The position numbers and the translations under genes were made by a program. The notes under the pieces are model-generated. The model saw nothing but the letters and a program-made list of their open reading frames with translations, was not told the origin of the DNA and ran no database searches. From assembly GCF_003096815.1 (NCBI RefSeq), contig NZ_QENY01000014.1, positions 23,101 through 87,100 of the forward strand: a stretch of DNA of 64,000 bases, in the 5' to 3' direction. Below are positions 27,701 through 38,707 of this stretch, piece by piece (position 1 is the stretch's first letter; each line of letters starts with the position of its first letter). Source of the DNA: Hallella colorans (lineage in GTDB: Bacteria; Bacteroidota; Bacteroidia; Bacteroidales; Bacteroidaceae).

Positions 27701-28230
27701 TCACGCAGGTACTGCATGTTGGCGTATTGCGTCTCTTTGGTGTAAAAAACTTTTTTCCATTCCCTCGCGTCGTCCTCGTCCACTCTTACCGTGATGGTCG
27801 TGTCATCCCATGCCATCACCGTGCAACGCTTGTCGGGGGAGTTGGCTCGGTTCCTGCCGCGTGTGTCGTTCATGTTTCGCGGCAATTTTGACGTTAGCCC
27901 CTTGGGTATGTCAACGTCGAACACCTGCGCGATAAACGTGGCCAAGGCGTGTGCGTCATGTAGCAGCTCTTCTGGCAACAAGGCGTCGCTTCTGTTGCTG
28001 TCTCGCCGCATTTTATGTATGGCGTTGGCCATCGTTTGAGAGATATGGTGTCGCTGTACCAGTTGTTCCACTTGTGCGTTGAGGTCTCCAAACCCATACT
28101 TGCAATTTTTCAGGCCGTAGGTACAAGTCTGTACCAACGTCTCGTGCATAATCTTGTTTTGTATGGCCGGCTCAAGGTCTTGTGTGGTGAGCAGTTGCGA
28201 CACGCGGTCAAAAAGTTCAGAACAATCCAT
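24769..28230 (-). CDS. Dna2-like nuclease-helicase (RecB-type nuclease plus SF1B helicase)
   Basis: 1153 residues. A RecB/Cas4-like nuclease core lies about 325-375 (GRVDLMTTD, then VEQKSGRN as the E-x-K pair, later a Gln/Tyr motif HYVQLLLYN). The SF1 helicase occupies about 700-1140: Walker A VGPPGTGKT (about 712-720), motif II region LALVDESSQ, VLVGDYKQLPAVV, LQGRMHPDIAEF (motif IV), TVERYQGSQRDVIIYS (motif V) and NVALTRARKQLVLVG (motif VI). This order matches Dna2 and its bacterial relatives, acting on 5' flaps or DNA ends. An iron-sulfur cysteine set is not obvious. It overlaps the ogt stop by 14 bp and is probably translated from the same mRNA. Confidence 0.85.
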   Translation of the reverse strand: MDCSELFDRVSQLLTTQDLEPAIQNKIMHETLVQTCTYGLKNCKYGFGDLNAQVEQLVQRHHISQTMANAIHKMRRDSNRSDALLPEELLHDAHALATFIAQVFDVDIPKGLTSKLPRNMNDTRGRNRANSPDKRCTVMAWDDTTITVRVDEDDAREWKKVFYTKETQYANMQYLRDILRKHMQLNLIGCHVDGDAITPQLIVMEPDCLIDISSIAACFEDYGHHPLLYLINRLKPRLVSQPILLGNFASNALDDIISNREADFASTLVKNFTKNAVEYSICQDFKATKFKQDAMTQMRNLKQIVAEIENRHNLKKAILEPSLICEKFGLQGRVDLMTTDLKLLVEQKSGRNIFLERGTKNQYGGQHIEKHYVQLLLYNSILYTISPNSKRDIQLLYSKFELPNGLIKVKNLMELFYKAVRFRNEAVALEFDIAHNGMRHILPTLSVDNLNTAGRQDFFYDRYLRPQLENTLLPLQQMQPLEHAYFCRMMQFVILESLLSKVGVCEGSGNSVANLWNMPLAEKKETGNIYTNLTVINKVKSGQPKGNDSYDLITLAIPEQDEGFLPNFRRGDMVWLYAYPQNEEPDIRKALVFKGGLADIHANKLTVKLSDGQQNKHIFNHLPYSDLTLSNEEDARPEQRFAWCIEHGNSDVGSSSAIRALYEFVTSADHRKALLLGQREPRRDTSLSLSRSYDPILDPLLLKVKQAQDYFLLVGPPGTGKTSRALRFMVEEELANKSSAVLLLAYTNRAVDEICDMLVDAGIDFLRVGSELSCAPQFEAHLIPNAVGEKPLLNEMKATLVNARVVVGTTSTLQARPFIFGLKHFTLALVDESSQILEPNIIGLLAGHGGTTGKTASDICDIDKFVLVGDYKQLPAVVRQNDVQATVSEPELHEICLTNCKNSLFERLINIEKKSGRTAFMGVLQLQGRMHPDIAEFPTKEFYFDEQLRPVPLRHQLATTIDYKLPSEDSVDDMLKQHRVLFIASGFCRRPDISDKVNTIEAHIVADLLRRIHRFADTGFDPDKTVGVIVPYRNQIAMIRREIEKMGIADLEKISIDTVERYQGSQRDVIIYSFTIQQRYQLDFLTANVFEENGHTIDRKLNVALTRARKQLVLVGNPSILGENVVFKRIIDYSKQKKCYIREYKPTISEKII

Positions 28231-28837
28231 CCAAATCTCCTTTAAACATGTCTTGCGAGAGTTCTTCCACCAACGGCACGTTGCTGCAGTGTATGTCTAT
28301 CAGCTGGTTTAGGTTTGTCGCCATGCCGTTTTTTGGCTGGGCGGTAACGGTCTCGGCTTCCCATTTCAACAGTTTTCGTTTCAAATCCCGTCCCCATCGG
28401 TAGTCGCCGGTGTCTCCATCGCTGCGCACCACCCTGTGGCACGGTATGAGCAGCGACACCGGATTTTGTGCCACGGCCGTTGCCGCTGCGCGCGCGGCCT
28501 TTTCGTTACCGGCTGCCCTGGCCATGTCTTGATAGGTGGCAGTCTGCCCAAATGGAATAGCGCGCACGGCTTTCCACACCGCTATCTGAAAGTCGGTGCC
28601 TCGCAGGTCGACGGTAATTTTGCGCCGTTTGCCCCCGAACACCACGCTGGCTACCATCTCAGCCATTTCGTTATCAAGCGTAATAGGAGTGTAGACACCC
28701 CACCGTTGTCCCAAATCGTGAATGGTCTCCAACTTGTTATATTCCAAAAATTGCAAGTCGCAAATGCCCTTCTTTGTTGCGGCCACAATAATTTCGCCAA
28801 ATGGCGTGTCGCAGAAACCGTATGTTATAGTGCCCAT
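28217..28837 (-). CDS. ogt: Methylated-DNA--protein-cysteine methyltransferase
   Basis: 206 residues. The active-site motif IPCHRVV is present in NPVSLLIPCHRVVRSDGD, preceded by the DNA-binding helix GQTATYQDMARAAG, and RGTDFQIAVWKAV starts the C-terminal domain. The N-terminal ribonuclease-like domain has CDTPFGEIIVAAT. It repairs O6-methylguanine by transferring the methyl group to its own cysteine. The C-terminal extension after about 165 (TAQPKNGMATNLNQLID...) is not part of the usual domain. The gene overlaps the start of the Dna2-like gene, forming a small DNA-repair operon. Confidence 0.9.
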   Translation of the reverse strand: MGTITYGFCDTPFGEIIVAATKKGICDLQFLEYNKLETIHDLGQRWGVYTPITLDNEMAEMVASVVFGGKRRKITVDLRGTDFQIAVWKAVRAIPFGQTATYQDMARAAGNEKAARAAATAVAQNPVSLLIPCHRVVRSDGDTGDYRWGRDLKRKLLKWEAETVTAQPKNGMATNLNQLIDIHCSNVPLVEELSQDMFKGDLDGLF

Positions 28838-29045
28838 GATGTTGCAAATGTAAGTATAATTTCCTGATATATCGCACCAATGGCCAGAAAAAGTGAGTGC
28901 GCGTGGGCACTATGGTAGCGACAAAAAACAGGAAAAAAGTTTTTTCGATGTTAAAAGATTGGTAAAGGCACGGCATGCCTTGATAAAATGTTTACCTTTG
29001 TGTCACTATTTGTTTATTGTCACGAAACTAAAAAAAATATATATA

Positions 29046-29513
29046 ATGAATAACGAGTCTTTGATGCGTAGGGCCATTGCCTTGAGCGAAGAGAGTGTGG
29101 GGACCGGTGGCGGCCCATTTGGAGCCGTCATCGCCAAGGACGGCGTGGTGATAGCCGAAGCTTCCAACAGTGTCACCATAGACAACGACCCTACGGCCCA
29201 TGCCGAGGTCAACGCCATACGCGCGGCTTGCGCGCGGCTCAGGAGTTTTGACCTCTCGGGTTGCGAGATATATTGCTCGTGCGAGCCGTGCCCCATGTGT
29301 CTCGGCGCCATATACTGGGCTCGCCTTGGCCACATCTATTTTGCCAACGACCGCAAGGCTGCCGGCGCCATCGGCTTTAGCGACGACCTTATCTATAACG
29401 ACATACCGTTAGACCTCGATAAGCGATCCATTCCCATTGACGTCTTGCTGCCTACAGAGGGGGCCAAAGCCTTTGACATGTGGCGCGACAAGACCGACAA
29501 GACCGAGTATTAG
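29046..29513 (+). CDS. Nucleoside/guanine deaminase (GuaD-like)
   Basis: 155 residues from ATG 29046. The cytidine-deaminase-fold zinc motifs are HAEVNAIR (HAE) and CEPCPMCLGAIYWARL (PCxxC). The long C-terminal part, with GFSDDLIYNDI and the WRD...TEY end, resembles guanine deaminases of the GuaD type more than TadA. It would convert guanine to xanthine; another purine or nucleoside substrate is possible. A -7-like TACCTTTG lies about 28 bp upstream. The longer in-frame ORF from 28893 crosses this promoter and is not supported. Confidence 0.8.
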   Translation: MNNESLMRRAIALSEESVGTGGGPFGAVIAKDGVVIAEASNSVTIDNDPTAHAEVNAIRAACARLRSFDLSGCEIYCSCEPCPMCLGAIYWARLGHIYFANDRKAAGAIGFSDDLIYNDIPLDLDKRSIPIDVLLPTEGAKAFDMWRDKTDKTEY

Positions 29514-29522
29514 CCTTGTGCC

Positions 29523-30539
29523 TCATTGGCCACCAAGTCGTTCGAAAAAGGTTATCACCTCTTCCCATGTCTTGAACTTGTCGCTGCCAAAGGCGATGGT
29601 GGTGCCCATGAAGTTGGCGCAAGGGTTGGCGTCTATGTAATAGTCGCCATAGAGTTGTTGTTTTTGGTTGCAATATATCACTCTGTCGTGGGCGGGGGTG
29701 GACAGGTGTCGCTCTACCCATGCGCCCATGTCGGCTAAATCCTCGCGATCGTTGGTGGGCGCCGGTGCCACGATGTACACTGCGTAACGCTCTATGAGCA
29801 TGTCGAAAGCTTTGTTCAGGCTCGATTTGGGTTTGCCGTAAGCGTCACGCAGTGTGCTGCTGTCTATGAGCGCGACGGGTCGCTCGCGCTTTTCTTGCCG
29901 GTCGTCAATCCATCTTATCACCGGCACCACGCCGTTCATGAACGACCTGTCGTCCATGCGGTGCTCGCCATGAAAGCGGGCCGCTTGCGGGTAATGGTCG
30001 CGATATAGGTCGAACGTGTGCACGATTGGGTCCTCGTCGCCGAACAGTCCCCACACACGAGCCTGCTCTTCGGCTTTGCCCTTGGCTGGCATACTCTCCA
30101 ATTCAACGAAGCATCGCTCGGTCATTTCTTTGTATTCTTTCTCCAGAGCCTTGGTCACGAGAAATGTTCGCTCGCCATCTTGCCGTGGGTTTTGCCATGT
30201 CTGTTTGCCTGTCATGCCATGTTCTTTCATGGTTTGACCCATCTCAAAGGCCGGGTTTACCAATATACGGTCATACCCGTAGAGCATCTCCGTGTACATG
30301 CCGCCCATCGACGTGCCGATGATGAGGTCGGGTTTTTCTTGCGCCACTTTCTCTTTCAGGAATGTCATGGCCTCGGTGGGGTGCAACGGAATGTCGAAAG
30401 CCACCACTCGAGCGTTGGGAAAAGTTTGCTGAATGCGGCCCACGGTGCCCGACGCGGCCGACGAGCCGAAGCCGTGGTTGTACATGATGGTCTTGCCGTC
30501 CATCAAGTCTGGATATTGTTTGATATATGGATTGTCCAT
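29523..30539 (-). CDS. YqiA/YcfP-like esterase fused to a degenerate 5'-nucleotidase-like (HAD) domain
   Basis: 338 residues from Met 30539. The first half is an alpha/beta hydrolase: oxyanion region YNHGFGSSAASGT (about 20-32), nucleophile elbow GTSMGG (S77), acid/His region GDEDPIVHTF and ARFHGEHR. The second half (about 220-338) resembles NT5C-type deoxynucleotidases, with LIDSSTL, SSLNKAFDMLIERYAVYIV and DYYIDANPCANF. However, the expected DxD nucleophile pair is D-S-S (226-228 region) and the later DD is DA, so this half is probably not catalytic. YqiA-type enzymes are esterases of uncertain substrate. It is convergent with the deaminase gene. Confidence 0.75.
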   Translation of the reverse strand: MDNPYIKQYPDLMDGKTIMYNHGFGSSAASGTVGRIQQTFPNARVVAFDIPLHPTEAMTFLKEKVAQEKPDLIIGTSMGGMYTEMLYGYDRILVNPAFEMGQTMKEHGMTGKQTWQNPRQDGERTFLVTKALEKEYKEMTERCFVELESMPAKGKAEEQARVWGLFGDEDPIVHTFDLYRDHYPQAARFHGEHRMDDRSFMNGVVPVIRWIDDRQEKRERPVALIDSSTLRDAYGKPKSSLNKAFDMLIERYAVYIVAPAPTNDREDLADMGAWVERHLSTPAHDRVIYCNQKQQLYGDYYIDANPCANFMGTTIAFGSDKFKTWEEVITFFERLGGQ

Positions 30540-30662
30540 GAATAACTGTGTTTTGTTGTTATTGCAAAGATACACATTTATACGCAAAACGGCTTTTTAT
30601 AACTGCGATAATATTGGGTTCTTTTCGCGGGTGTTAACCTTGACTATTTGCGTTTGGTACTT

Positions 30663-31050
30663 GAAAACATTTGACAAGACCCCTCGCATGCTTCGTTTTT
30701 TTGAAAAATAAAATCCATTGGCTGAAAATACGGCCTTATTTCAAGTTTTCCACAATGGTTTGATAGACACGTGTTTGCGCTCTTTTTGCACCTATGTGGC
30801 TTGACAAAGTTTTCCGGAGGCTCTGCCTTTAGTGCTTATTCGGTTTGCCTTTAAGGCTTAAGCACAAGGCGAATAGACCCCATTCGACGTGCGTCGAGGC
30901 CTTATTCACCGTGCCAATAGGTGCTAATGGCACGCCGATAGTTGGTTTGGGGGCGAGGCGATGGCCAAAAAACATCCTGATTTTATCTTTTCATCTTCTA
31001 AAAACCAAGATTTTGCGCAGTTTGTTTTGCATCCATTTTTTTGACATATT
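30663..31050 (+). repeat. Dispersed ~388-nt element, copy B
   Basis: Begins GAAAACATTTGACAAG (30663-30678). Exactly 127 nt later comes AAAGTTTTC (30806-30814), then 13 nt, then TTTAGTGCTTA (30828-30838). It also holds the inner inverted repeat GTGCCA / TGGCAC (30911-30916 with 30928-30933), the block CCAAGATTTTGCGC (about 31005), and ends in T7 followed by GACATATT (to 31050). Spacing and order equal those of copy C. No ORF. Confidence 0.65.
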
Positions 31051-31183
31051 CTGGTTTCTCTTATGCCTTTCGCGACAGTTTTTTGGGGATATCGCAAACA
31101 AAGGGGAGTGCCATTGCCGTTTATAATGTCACTTTTTACACCTTAAAAATTGTTTAATCCATAGCCAGTAGTCAAAATTGTTG

Positions 31184-31191
31184 TATCTTTG
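31184..31191 (+). promoter_or_regulatory. Promoter -7 box upstream of the lacZ region
   Basis: TATCTTTG, a perfect -7 box, 70 bp before the small signal-peptide-like ORF and about 600 bp before the beta-galactosidase start. The -33 element is weak. Confidence 0.5.
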
Positions 31192-31261
31192 TAGTTAAGG
31201 ATGGATATTTCAGCCGACTATCCACCCTTGTCGTACAGAGACTTCACAAAACCTAAACATC

Positions 31262-31351
31262 ATGAATAAATTGTCAATCAAAGTTTTGACAGTGGCTTTT
31301 GCGCGTGCGCTCCCGGCATGTGCCATAACGACTAAAAGGCATGTGCCATAA
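31262..31351 (+). pseudogene. Orphan signal-peptide-like ORF, remnant of a secreted protein gene
   Basis: ATG 31262 encodes 29 residues, MNKLSIKVLTVAFARALPAC..., ending in a stop. The Lys-containing start plus hydrophobic stretch looks like the beginning of a secreted or lipoprotein signal, and a good promoter box is correctly placed upstream. No continuation is seen in any frame; a piece at 31411-31593 (MSKVELQKN...) has protein-like composition but no recognised family. Reading as a decayed gene is inference. Confidence 0.3.
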
Positions 31352-31773
31352 CCGACCGTGCCTATTGGTGCCGGCATGCTTGCGAGATGGCTCGCCCAGT
31401 GTAGGAAAACATGTCTAAGGTGGAGTTGCAAAAGAACATGCAAACAGAGGTTAGCCCATCGTGGGACGGGCGCAACAAGAAAGTGGCCTGTAAGGAATGT
31501 TTCGGCCGACCAATGGCTGGCATGGCTCCGTGTCTGTCGCCGCCCTATGACAATGCGCCAGAGGGTAAGCTGCGACAACAACTGCGCGGTTGAGCGTAGG
31601 AGGCCTATAAAAATGTCGTAGCCCCACAGAGTGCCGACTATTTGGCTTGGCGTGGGCATGGACGAGCGTAGGTCGACGCGCCACGCGATGAGTTTAGGGT
31701 TTAGACATGCCGCAAGATCACCTTCTCTTACATGCTTGTGAATATGATAGAAACCTACAAAAATTAAAAATAA

Positions 31774-34998
<3,225 letters not shown>

Positions 34999-35206
34999 TC
35001 ATCAAGGCGTGTGTGGAAACGCAGTGCTGTGTACGACAAAAATGGGAAGAGCTATATTGTGAATATTGTTAATAACAATGACCAAGCCATGGAAACTCAA
35101 GGTTGTAGGGCCATCGTTAACATACTTGTCAAGGCGTTTGTGGTGGTTAAGTTTTAAACTGGCTCAACCCTGACGTTCGCTCATTGGCGTATATTCGACA
35201 CAAAAA

Positions 35207-35249
35207 TAACGGGAGATGCCATTTCGTAGAAAGAAGGCTTCTCCCGTTA
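35207..35249 (-). terminator. Terminator of glnN
   Basis: Stem TAACGGGAGA (35207-35216) with TCTCCCGTTA (35240-35249), 10 bp with a 23-nt loop. On the minus strand it is followed by TTTTTG. It begins 15 bp after the glnN stop. The rest of 34999-35206, downstream of lacZ, shows nothing. Confidence 0.7.
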
Positions 35250-35264
35250 AATAGTTTGTGACAT

Positions 35265-37454
35265 TTAGCGTATGAAAAGTAGTTCGCGATATTTGGGTAG
35301 TGTCCAAAGCTCGTCAGAGACTATCAATTCCAACTTGTCAATCTGATAGCGTATCTCCGTCATTTTCGTTTCCACGGTGTCATGGTAAGCGATGGCACGC
35401 TCGCGCATATTTTCTATTTTGTTGGCTACTTTGCGGGCGTTGATCAAATTGACAACTCCTGTTTCTATTTTTTGTGTGCGTTCGGCTATCTCGCGTATCA
35501 ATTCTTTGTTGCGAGCGGTGAGCGACGTGGCCTCGTTTTGGTCGAAAATGGCGAACATGTGCTGCACGTTCTCGGCCAACTGGCTCTGGTAATGCGTGGC
35601 GACAGGTATGATGTGGTTCATGCTTAGGTCGCCCATGACACGTGCCTCAATTTGTATTTTCTTGATATAAGTTTCCCATTTCACCTCGTTTCGAGCGTAC
35701 AACTCGTTCTCTTGCATCACGTTCATGTTTTCAAACATGGCGATAGACGCTCGGTCTAAATAACGGTCGTAGGTAAGTGGGCATGAGTTTTCGGTGTCGA
35801 GACCACGTTTTTTTGCCTCTTCTATCCATTCCTCGCTGTAGCCATTGCCCTCAAAGTGGATGGGTTTGCACGTTCTTATATCTTCGCGTATTACGTCAAT
35901 GACGGCGTTGGAGCAGTCTTCTCCTTGGGCCATGAGGGCGTCCACTCGAGCTTTGAAGTCGGTTAGAGCTTCGGCTACGGTGGTGTTTAGTACGATGAGG
36001 GCACATGCGCAGTTGGCCTCCGAACCCACTGCACGAAACTCAAAACGGTTGCCCGTAAAGGCAAAGGGCGACGTGCGATTGCGGTCTGTATTGTCAATGA
36101 ATAGTTCTGGTATCTCTGGTATGTCGAGTACCATGCCTTTTTTGCTCGAGAAGGTGAACAAATCCTCCTTGTCCGCTTTCTCAATGTGGTCAAGAAGGTC
36201 GGATAGTTGCTTGCCGAGAAACGAGGAAATGATGGCTGGTGGAGCCTCATTGGCACCCAGACGATGGGAGTTTGTGGCCGACATGATGGACGCTTTGAGC
36301 AGTCCGTTGTGTTTGTATACAGCCATGAGCGTCTCGACAATGAACACTACGAAGCGCAGGTTGTCCACCGAATTTTTACCCGGAGCGTATAACTGTATAC
36401 CGTTGTCGGTGGACAAACTCCAGTTGTTGTGCTTGCCGCTGCCATTGATTCCTTTGAAAGGTTTCTCATGGAGGAGCACCCTGAAGCTGTGCTTGTGAGC
36501 TACTTTTTTCATCAATCCCATGAGTGCCATGTTGTGGTCCACGGCCAAGTTGCACTCCTCGAATATAGGTGCCAGCTCAAACTGGTTGGGAGCTACCTCG
36601 TTGTGGCGCGTCTTGCAAGGTATGCCCAATTCCAAAGCCTGTACCTCAAGGTCTTTCATAAAGGCCTGCACGCGTTCGGGTATGGCTCCGAAATAGTGGT
36701 CATCCATCTGTTGGTTTTTGGCCGAGTCGTGCCCCATGAGTGTGCGTCCGGTAAGCATGAGGTCGGGGCGGGCGAGATAAAGGTCTTCGTCTACTAAAAA
36801 ATATTCTTGTTCCCAACCAAGATTGGTTTGCACTTCTTTTACCTCCGGATAGAACAGTTGGGCCACATTGGCGGCCGCCTTGTTCACGGCGCGCAACGAA
36901 CGTAGCAGCGGCGCTTTGTAATCGAGGGCCTCGCCGGTGTATGAGATGAAAATAGTGGGAATGCAAAGGGTGTCATCCATGATGAAGACTGGCGACGTGG
37001 GGTCCCATGCCGAATAGCCACGCGCCTCGAAAGTATTGCGAATACCGCCTGACGGAAAGCTCGAGGCGTCTGGCTCTTGCTGCATGAGCAGTTTGCCAGA
37101 AAACTCTTCTATCATGCCCCCCTCACCGTCATGCTCCACAAAAGCGTCGTGTTTTTCGGCCGTTCCCTCTGTCAATGGTTGGAACCAATGGGTGTAATGT
37201 GTCACGCCATTCTCCTCTGCCCATTGTTTCATGCCTTTGGCCACAGCGTCGGCTATGCCCCTGTCTAATCGCTCATGATTGTCGATGACATTGACAAGTT
37301 TGTGGTAAACATCCGAAGGAAGGTACTTGTACATTTTGCGTCGGTTGAACACTTTTTGCGCAAAATATTCGGAAGGACGCTCTAATGGCGCGACCGTTTC
37401 TAAGGGTCGCTTATGAAAAGCCGCAGTAACGGCTGCTAATCTTAAATTTGACAT
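35265..37454 (-). CDS. glnN: Glutamine synthetase type III
   Basis: 729 residues, the typical length of GSIII (types I and II are 350-470). N-terminal family-specific parts include FAQKVFNRRKMYKYLPSDVYHKL. Catalytic-domain pieces are QEYFLVDEDLYLARPDLMLTGRTL, ARHN-like KTRHNEVAPNQFELAPIFEE, LHEKPFKGINGSGKHNNWS (the glutamate/ATP region) and NRTSPFAFTGNRFEFRAVGS. It joins glutamate and ammonia with ATP in the cytoplasm. Monocistronic, with its own terminator. A minus-strand TAAATTTG (37490-37483) lies 29 bp upstream of the start. Confidence 0.96.
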   Translation of the reverse strand: MSNLRLAAVTAAFHKRPLETVAPLERPSEYFAQKVFNRRKMYKYLPSDVYHKLVNVIDNHERLDRGIADAVAKGMKQWAEENGVTHYTHWFQPLTEGTAEKHDAFVEHDGEGGMIEEFSGKLLMQQEPDASSFPSGGIRNTFEARGYSAWDPTSPVFIMDDTLCIPTIFISYTGEALDYKAPLLRSLRAVNKAAANVAQLFYPEVKEVQTNLGWEQEYFLVDEDLYLARPDLMLTGRTLMGHDSAKNQQMDDHYFGAIPERVQAFMKDLEVQALELGIPCKTRHNEVAPNQFELAPIFEECNLAVDHNMALMGLMKKVAHKHSFRVLLHEKPFKGINGSGKHNNWSLSTDNGIQLYAPGKNSVDNLRFVVFIVETLMAVYKHNGLLKASIMSATNSHRLGANEAPPAIISSFLGKQLSDLLDHIEKADKEDLFTFSSKKGMVLDIPEIPELFIDNTDRNRTSPFAFTGNRFEFRAVGSEANCACALIVLNTTVAEALTDFKARVDALMAQGEDCSNAVIDVIREDIRTCKPIHFEGNGYSEEWIEEAKKRGLDTENSCPLTYDRYLDRASIAMFENMNVMQENELYARNEVKWETYIKKIQIEARVMGDLSMNHIIPVATHYQSQLAENVQHMFAIFDQNEATSLTARNKELIREIAERTQKIETGVVNLINARKVANKIENMRERAIAYHDTVETKMTEIRYQIDKLELIVSDELWTLPKYRELLFIR

Positions 37455-37759
37455 TAACTTGCACTTAATATTAAATCAATTGCAAATTTAAGCTATTCTG
37501 CTCAAAATAACGAAACAATAGGTATTAAAATGTTATGTAATATGGTATATTGCCATCAATATGATTAAATTGACGCGCGTATAAAAATGAACCGTGTCTT
37601 ACGATACCGGTATGTGGGCGTAAGTATGGGGTATATTGGCGATTTTAAATAACGGTGTTTACGAGCGATTTGACGAGTGGATTGTCAATGCCATGTAAAA
37701 CTCTAAAACAGTATGCGCAATTGTAAATGAGGGCATTGGGAACGCTGGCCGTGGTAGGA
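37455..37759. other. Spacer between glnN and the licD gene
   Basis: About 305 bp. The glnN promoter box (37483-37490, minus) lies at its right-hand-gene side near glnN. No ORF, hairpin terminator or copy of the dispersed element was seen. Confidence 0.5.
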
Positions 37760-38650
37760 TTACTTTCTCTTTTTGATTTTTTTCAACACTTCCTCCAAGC
37801 TCTCCCGTTTCTTTAAGTTTACGTATGCGATATTATGATGAGGGTGTCTCTCGTTTTCGGGAGGCAACTGCGTGTAGTCTTTAAAATAGTTGTTGAGCCA
37901 GCGGGTGTAGTCTTTGGGGATGGCAACCTGCAAGTCTTCATAGGGTAGGAGCGTGCTTTCCTCGATCCACTCTTTGGGGATAACCTCACTTGCTCCATAT
38001 CCCGGAGGATATTTCACGATAAGTTCCATGTCATCATAATTGTATGCGTGAGTTATATCGTATAGCTTTTTTAGGAACTTTTTGCGGTATCCGTTACGAT
38101 TGAGGCTCAAAAGAAAATAATGAACGAGGTCCTTGATTTGTCCACGCTTCAGTTTTTCCATTATTCTCTCCCATGAATAAAAAGAAGAAGCTACTGTAAA
38201 GCGGTTCCAATATTTGACATATTTGTGACGTAAATGGTCAGAGATACTTTTGTCAGAGACCATCCCGTCATAGACAAAGATATCTATATACATACCCATG
38301 ACACACTTAAAATCTTCGTTTTCCAACAAGGTGGTTTCCTTGTTGCACATTTTATAAAACGGAAGGTAATAATTGGGGGTGTTGAAAGGCGACACAATCT
38401 CATATTTCCCCATGTCTTCATGCTTGCATATTTCGAGCAGCTTTTCAAAATCAGGACGGGGCATTACAACGTCAATATCGTCGTCCCATGGTATTATACC
38501 GTGATGGCGAGCTGCTCCAATGGCAGAACCGTAGGCTATAAAATAGCGTAGATGATATTTTTCACACAGTTGTATATAGTATTTTAATATGTCTGTGATA
38601 CATTTGCACCATTGCTCTCTCAATTCGCCTTTTACTTCTATCCGATTCAT
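37760..38650 (-). CDS. LicD-family phosphotransferase
   Basis: 296 residues. The nucleotidyltransferase-fold signature of LicD is clear: AYGSAIGAARHHGIIPWDDDIDVVM with W54-DDDID (55-60), then DFEKLL. The later parts (KYEIVSPFNTPNYYLPFYKM, MYIDIFVYDGM) also fit. Members transfer phosphocholine or similar phospho-groups from a CDP-activated donor to surface glycans. The C-terminus is very basic (EEVLKKIKKRK). It is the last gene after a PP-loop protein (57 bp gap) and a cytidylyltransferase on the same strand, which could supply the CDP-donor. Confidence 0.88.
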   Translation of the reverse strand: MNRIEVKGELREQWCKCITDILKYYIQLCEKYHLRYFIAYGSAIGAARHHGIIPWDDDIDVVMPRPDFEKLLEICKHEDMGKYEIVSPFNTPNYYLPFYKMCNKETTLLENEDFKCVMGMYIDIFVYDGMVSDKSISDHLRHKYVKYWNRFTVASSFYSWERIMEKLKRGQIKDLVHYFLLSLNRNGYRKKFLKKLYDITHAYNYDDMELIVKYPPGYGASEVIPKEWIEESTLLPYEDLQVAIPKDYTRWLNNYFKDYTQLPPENERHPHHNIAYVNLKKRESLEEVLKKIKKRK

Positions 38651-38707
38651 TTTTGAGGATTTATGTATTTGTTTTGTCGCCTTTGCCTTGGTGATGCTTT
38701 GCCTTTT

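Noticed and set aside
30018..30545. 175-codon plus-strand frame
   Set aside because: Antisense to the esterase gene, which has a clear nucleophile elbow.
31210..31659. 149-codon minus-strand frame in the lacZ upstream spacer
   Set aside because: No promoter box, no domain, rich in His/Leu/Ser from G/C-skewed remnant sequence; kept only as part of the decayed region.
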